Positions 4,498 through 5,653 of a DNA stretch of 5,653 nucleotides are shown here, piece by piece. A program made the translations under genes and the position numbers. Where the stretch lies: contig CALMNS010000709.1 in assembly GCA_937871635.1 (NCBI GenBank), positions 1-5,653 of the forward strand. The letters run 5' to 3'. The stretch's first letter is position 1. Every line of letters begins with the position of its first letter. The DNA is from an uncultured Solirubrobacter sp. (GTDB taxonomy: Bacteria > Actinomycetota > Thermoleophilia > Solirubrobacterales > Solirubrobacteraceae). The notes beneath the pieces are model-generated. The model worked only from the letters and a program-made list of their open reading frames with translations, was not told where the DNA came from and ran no database searches.

Positions 4498-5653
4498 CCT
4501 CCGCCCAGCTCGACCTGGCACGGAGGGCGCTGGCCGTGCTGCGCTCCATGCGCGGCCTCTCGGGCAAGCTCGCGCAGTCCGCCGACCTGCTCGATCCGGA
4601 CTGGGCGCCCGAGCTCGCCGAGCTGGCCGACGAGCTGCGCTCGGGCGCGCCGGAGCCGATCCCGTTCAAGCGGGTCGAGCGCGAGCTGCGCGCCGCCTGG
4701 GGCGGGAAGCTGGCCGACCACGTCGCCGAGCTCGACCCCGAGCCGGCGGCGATGGCCTCCGCCGGTCAGGTGCACCGGGGCGAGCTCGCCGGGGACGGGC
4801 GCACCGTCGCGGTGAAGGTCATGCACCCGGGAGCGGAGGAGGCGCTGCGCGCCGACCTCGGCAACCTCGGACTGGTCGCCCAGCTCGCCACCGCGGTGGT
4901 CCCCGGCCTCGACGCCCGGGCCATCACCGCCGAGCTGCGCGAGCGGGTGCTCGAGGAGTACGACCTCGAGCACGAGGCCCAGGCCCAGCGCGGGTTCGCC
5001 CGCGCCTACCGGGGCCACCCGTTCGTCCACGTCCCGGCCCCCGTCACCGAGCTGTGCCACACGTCGGTGCTCGTGAGCGAATGGCTGCCGGACGGGGTGG
5101 CCGTCGAGGACCCCGACCGCTTCGGCGAGGCGCTCGTCCGCTTCCACCTCGGCGCCATGGTCCACGTCGGGGCCTTCCACGCCGACCCCCACCCCGGCAA
5201 CCATCGCCTCCTGCCCGACGGGCGCGTCGGGATCGTTGACTTCGGCGCGGTGGGGCGTGCGGAGCCGATCTGGGTCGCCGCCCTGCTCGACCTCGCCGCC
5301 GCGGCCGAGGACGGGGACGCCGACCTCGTCCGGCTCGACCTCGCCGCCCTCGGCTATCTGGCCGAGCCCGAGCGGGTCGACGGCGAGCGCTGGCTGGCCG
5401 TCGCACTGCACCTCGGCGGCTGGCTGCTCGACCCGGACCCGAGGCGCTCAACGACGATCGACCCGGGCCTCGGCGAGACGCTCGCCGAGGGGGCGCCCGT
5501 CGACGAGGAGCTGCTGCTCGAGGCCCTGCGCTTCGCCCGCTTCCCCGCCCGCGACCTGCAGGCCGGCCGCCTGATGTCCGGCCTCGGGGCCCGCCTCGCC
5601 CTGCTGCGGGCCAGCGCGCCGTGGGGGGCGATCGCCGCCGAGCACCGCGTGGG
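4494..5653 (+). CDS. ABC1/AarF/UbiB-family atypical kinase, 5' part (runs off the window)
   Basis: The frame is open from GTG 4494 to the right edge: 386 complete codons with no stop. In order it shows MRGLSGKLAQ (19-28) at the place of the family hallmark KxGQ, the alanine-rich nucleotide loop AMASAGQVHRG (86-96), VAVKV with catalytic Lys108, an acidic helix EEYDLEHEAQ (154-163), the hinge SVLVSEWL, the catalytic loop HADPHPGN (Asp231, Asn236) and DFG (249-251). The order and spacing are those of the ABC1 atypical kinases (UbiB, AarF, COQ8/ADCK). These proteins are ATPase-like and support quinone or other lipid metabolism at the membrane in characterised members. Lys25 and Gln28 of KxGQ are kept but Gly is replaced by Ala. 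Only 24 residues precede the motif, shorter than in many relatives; upstream in-frame codons are Arg-rich and not protein-like, so GTG 4494 is preferred. It diverges from the ABC transporter operon. The substrate is unknown. Confidence 0.93.
   Translation, partial: MSSAQLDLARRALAVLRSMRGLSGKLAQSADLLDPDWAPELAELADELRSGAPEPIPFKRVERELRAAWGGKLADHVAELDPEPAAMASAGQVHRGELAGDGRTVAVKVMHPGAEEALRADLGNLGLVAQLATAVVPGLDARAITAELRERVLEEYDLEHEAQAQRGFARAYRGHPFVHVPAPVTELCHTSVLVSEWLPDGVAVEDPDRFGEALVRFHLGAMVHVGAFHADPHPGNHRLLPDGRVGIVDFGAVGRAEPIWVAALLDLAAAAEDGDADLVRLDLAALGYLAEPERVDGERWLAVALHLGGWLLDPDPRRSTTIDPGLGETLAEGAPVDEELLLEALRFARFPARDLQAGRLMSGLGARLALLRASAPWGAIAAEHRV

Noticed and set aside
4422..5411. 329-codon open frame on the minus strand opposite the ABC1-kinase gene
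   Set aside because: The plus strand here encodes a full set of conserved kinase motifs. The antisense translation is Gly/Val/Glu-rich with no recognisable motif, a typical mirror of a high-GC gene.

Overview
The window is very GC-rich: hand counts give about 73% GC over 1501-1800 and 75% over 4801-5100. It uses GTG and TTG starts freely, has little room between genes and shows few clear Shine-Dalgarno sites. This fits a high-GC actinobacterium, possibly of the Thermoleophilia/Solirubrobacterales type. That placement is inferred from gene content and style; there is no marker gene to prove it.

Layout from left to right: (1) 2-382 (+), the C-terminal end of a DUF2339-type multi-pass membrane protein. 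(2) 460-1374 (-), a LysR-family regulator that converges on gene 1. (3) 1475-2359 (+), a PhzF-family isomerase/epimerase transcribed away from the regulator. (4) 2356-2769 (+), a Rid-family (YjgF/YER057c/UK114) protein overlapping the phzF-like stop by 4 nt. (5) 2774-3640 (-), an ABC-2-type permease that converges on the Rid gene with a 4-nt gap. (6) 3637-4473 (-), the matching ABC ATPase, whose stop overlaps the permease start by 4 nt. (7) 4494-5653 (+), the 5' part of an ABC1/AarF/UbiB-family atypical kinase that runs off the window and diverges from the ATPase gene across only 20 nt.

There are two functional units. The first is a small metabolic module: a LysR regulator divergent from a translationally coupled phzF-like/rid pair. 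It probably handles an enol, enamine or imine-type small molecule under LysR control. The Rid protein has Asp where imine-hydrolysing Rid proteins have the substrate-binding Arg, so a classical RidA deaminase role is doubtful. The second is a two-gene ABC exporter operon (ATPase then permease), next to a divergent ABC1-family kinase whose hallmark KxGQ motif reads KLAQ.

I saw no tRNA, rRNA, CRISPR array, insertion sequence or integration scar. Nothing here is a clearly new system. The best leads are the Arg-less Rid protein coupled to a PhzF-like enzyme, the altered KxGQ motif, and some short dyad structures at gene junctions.
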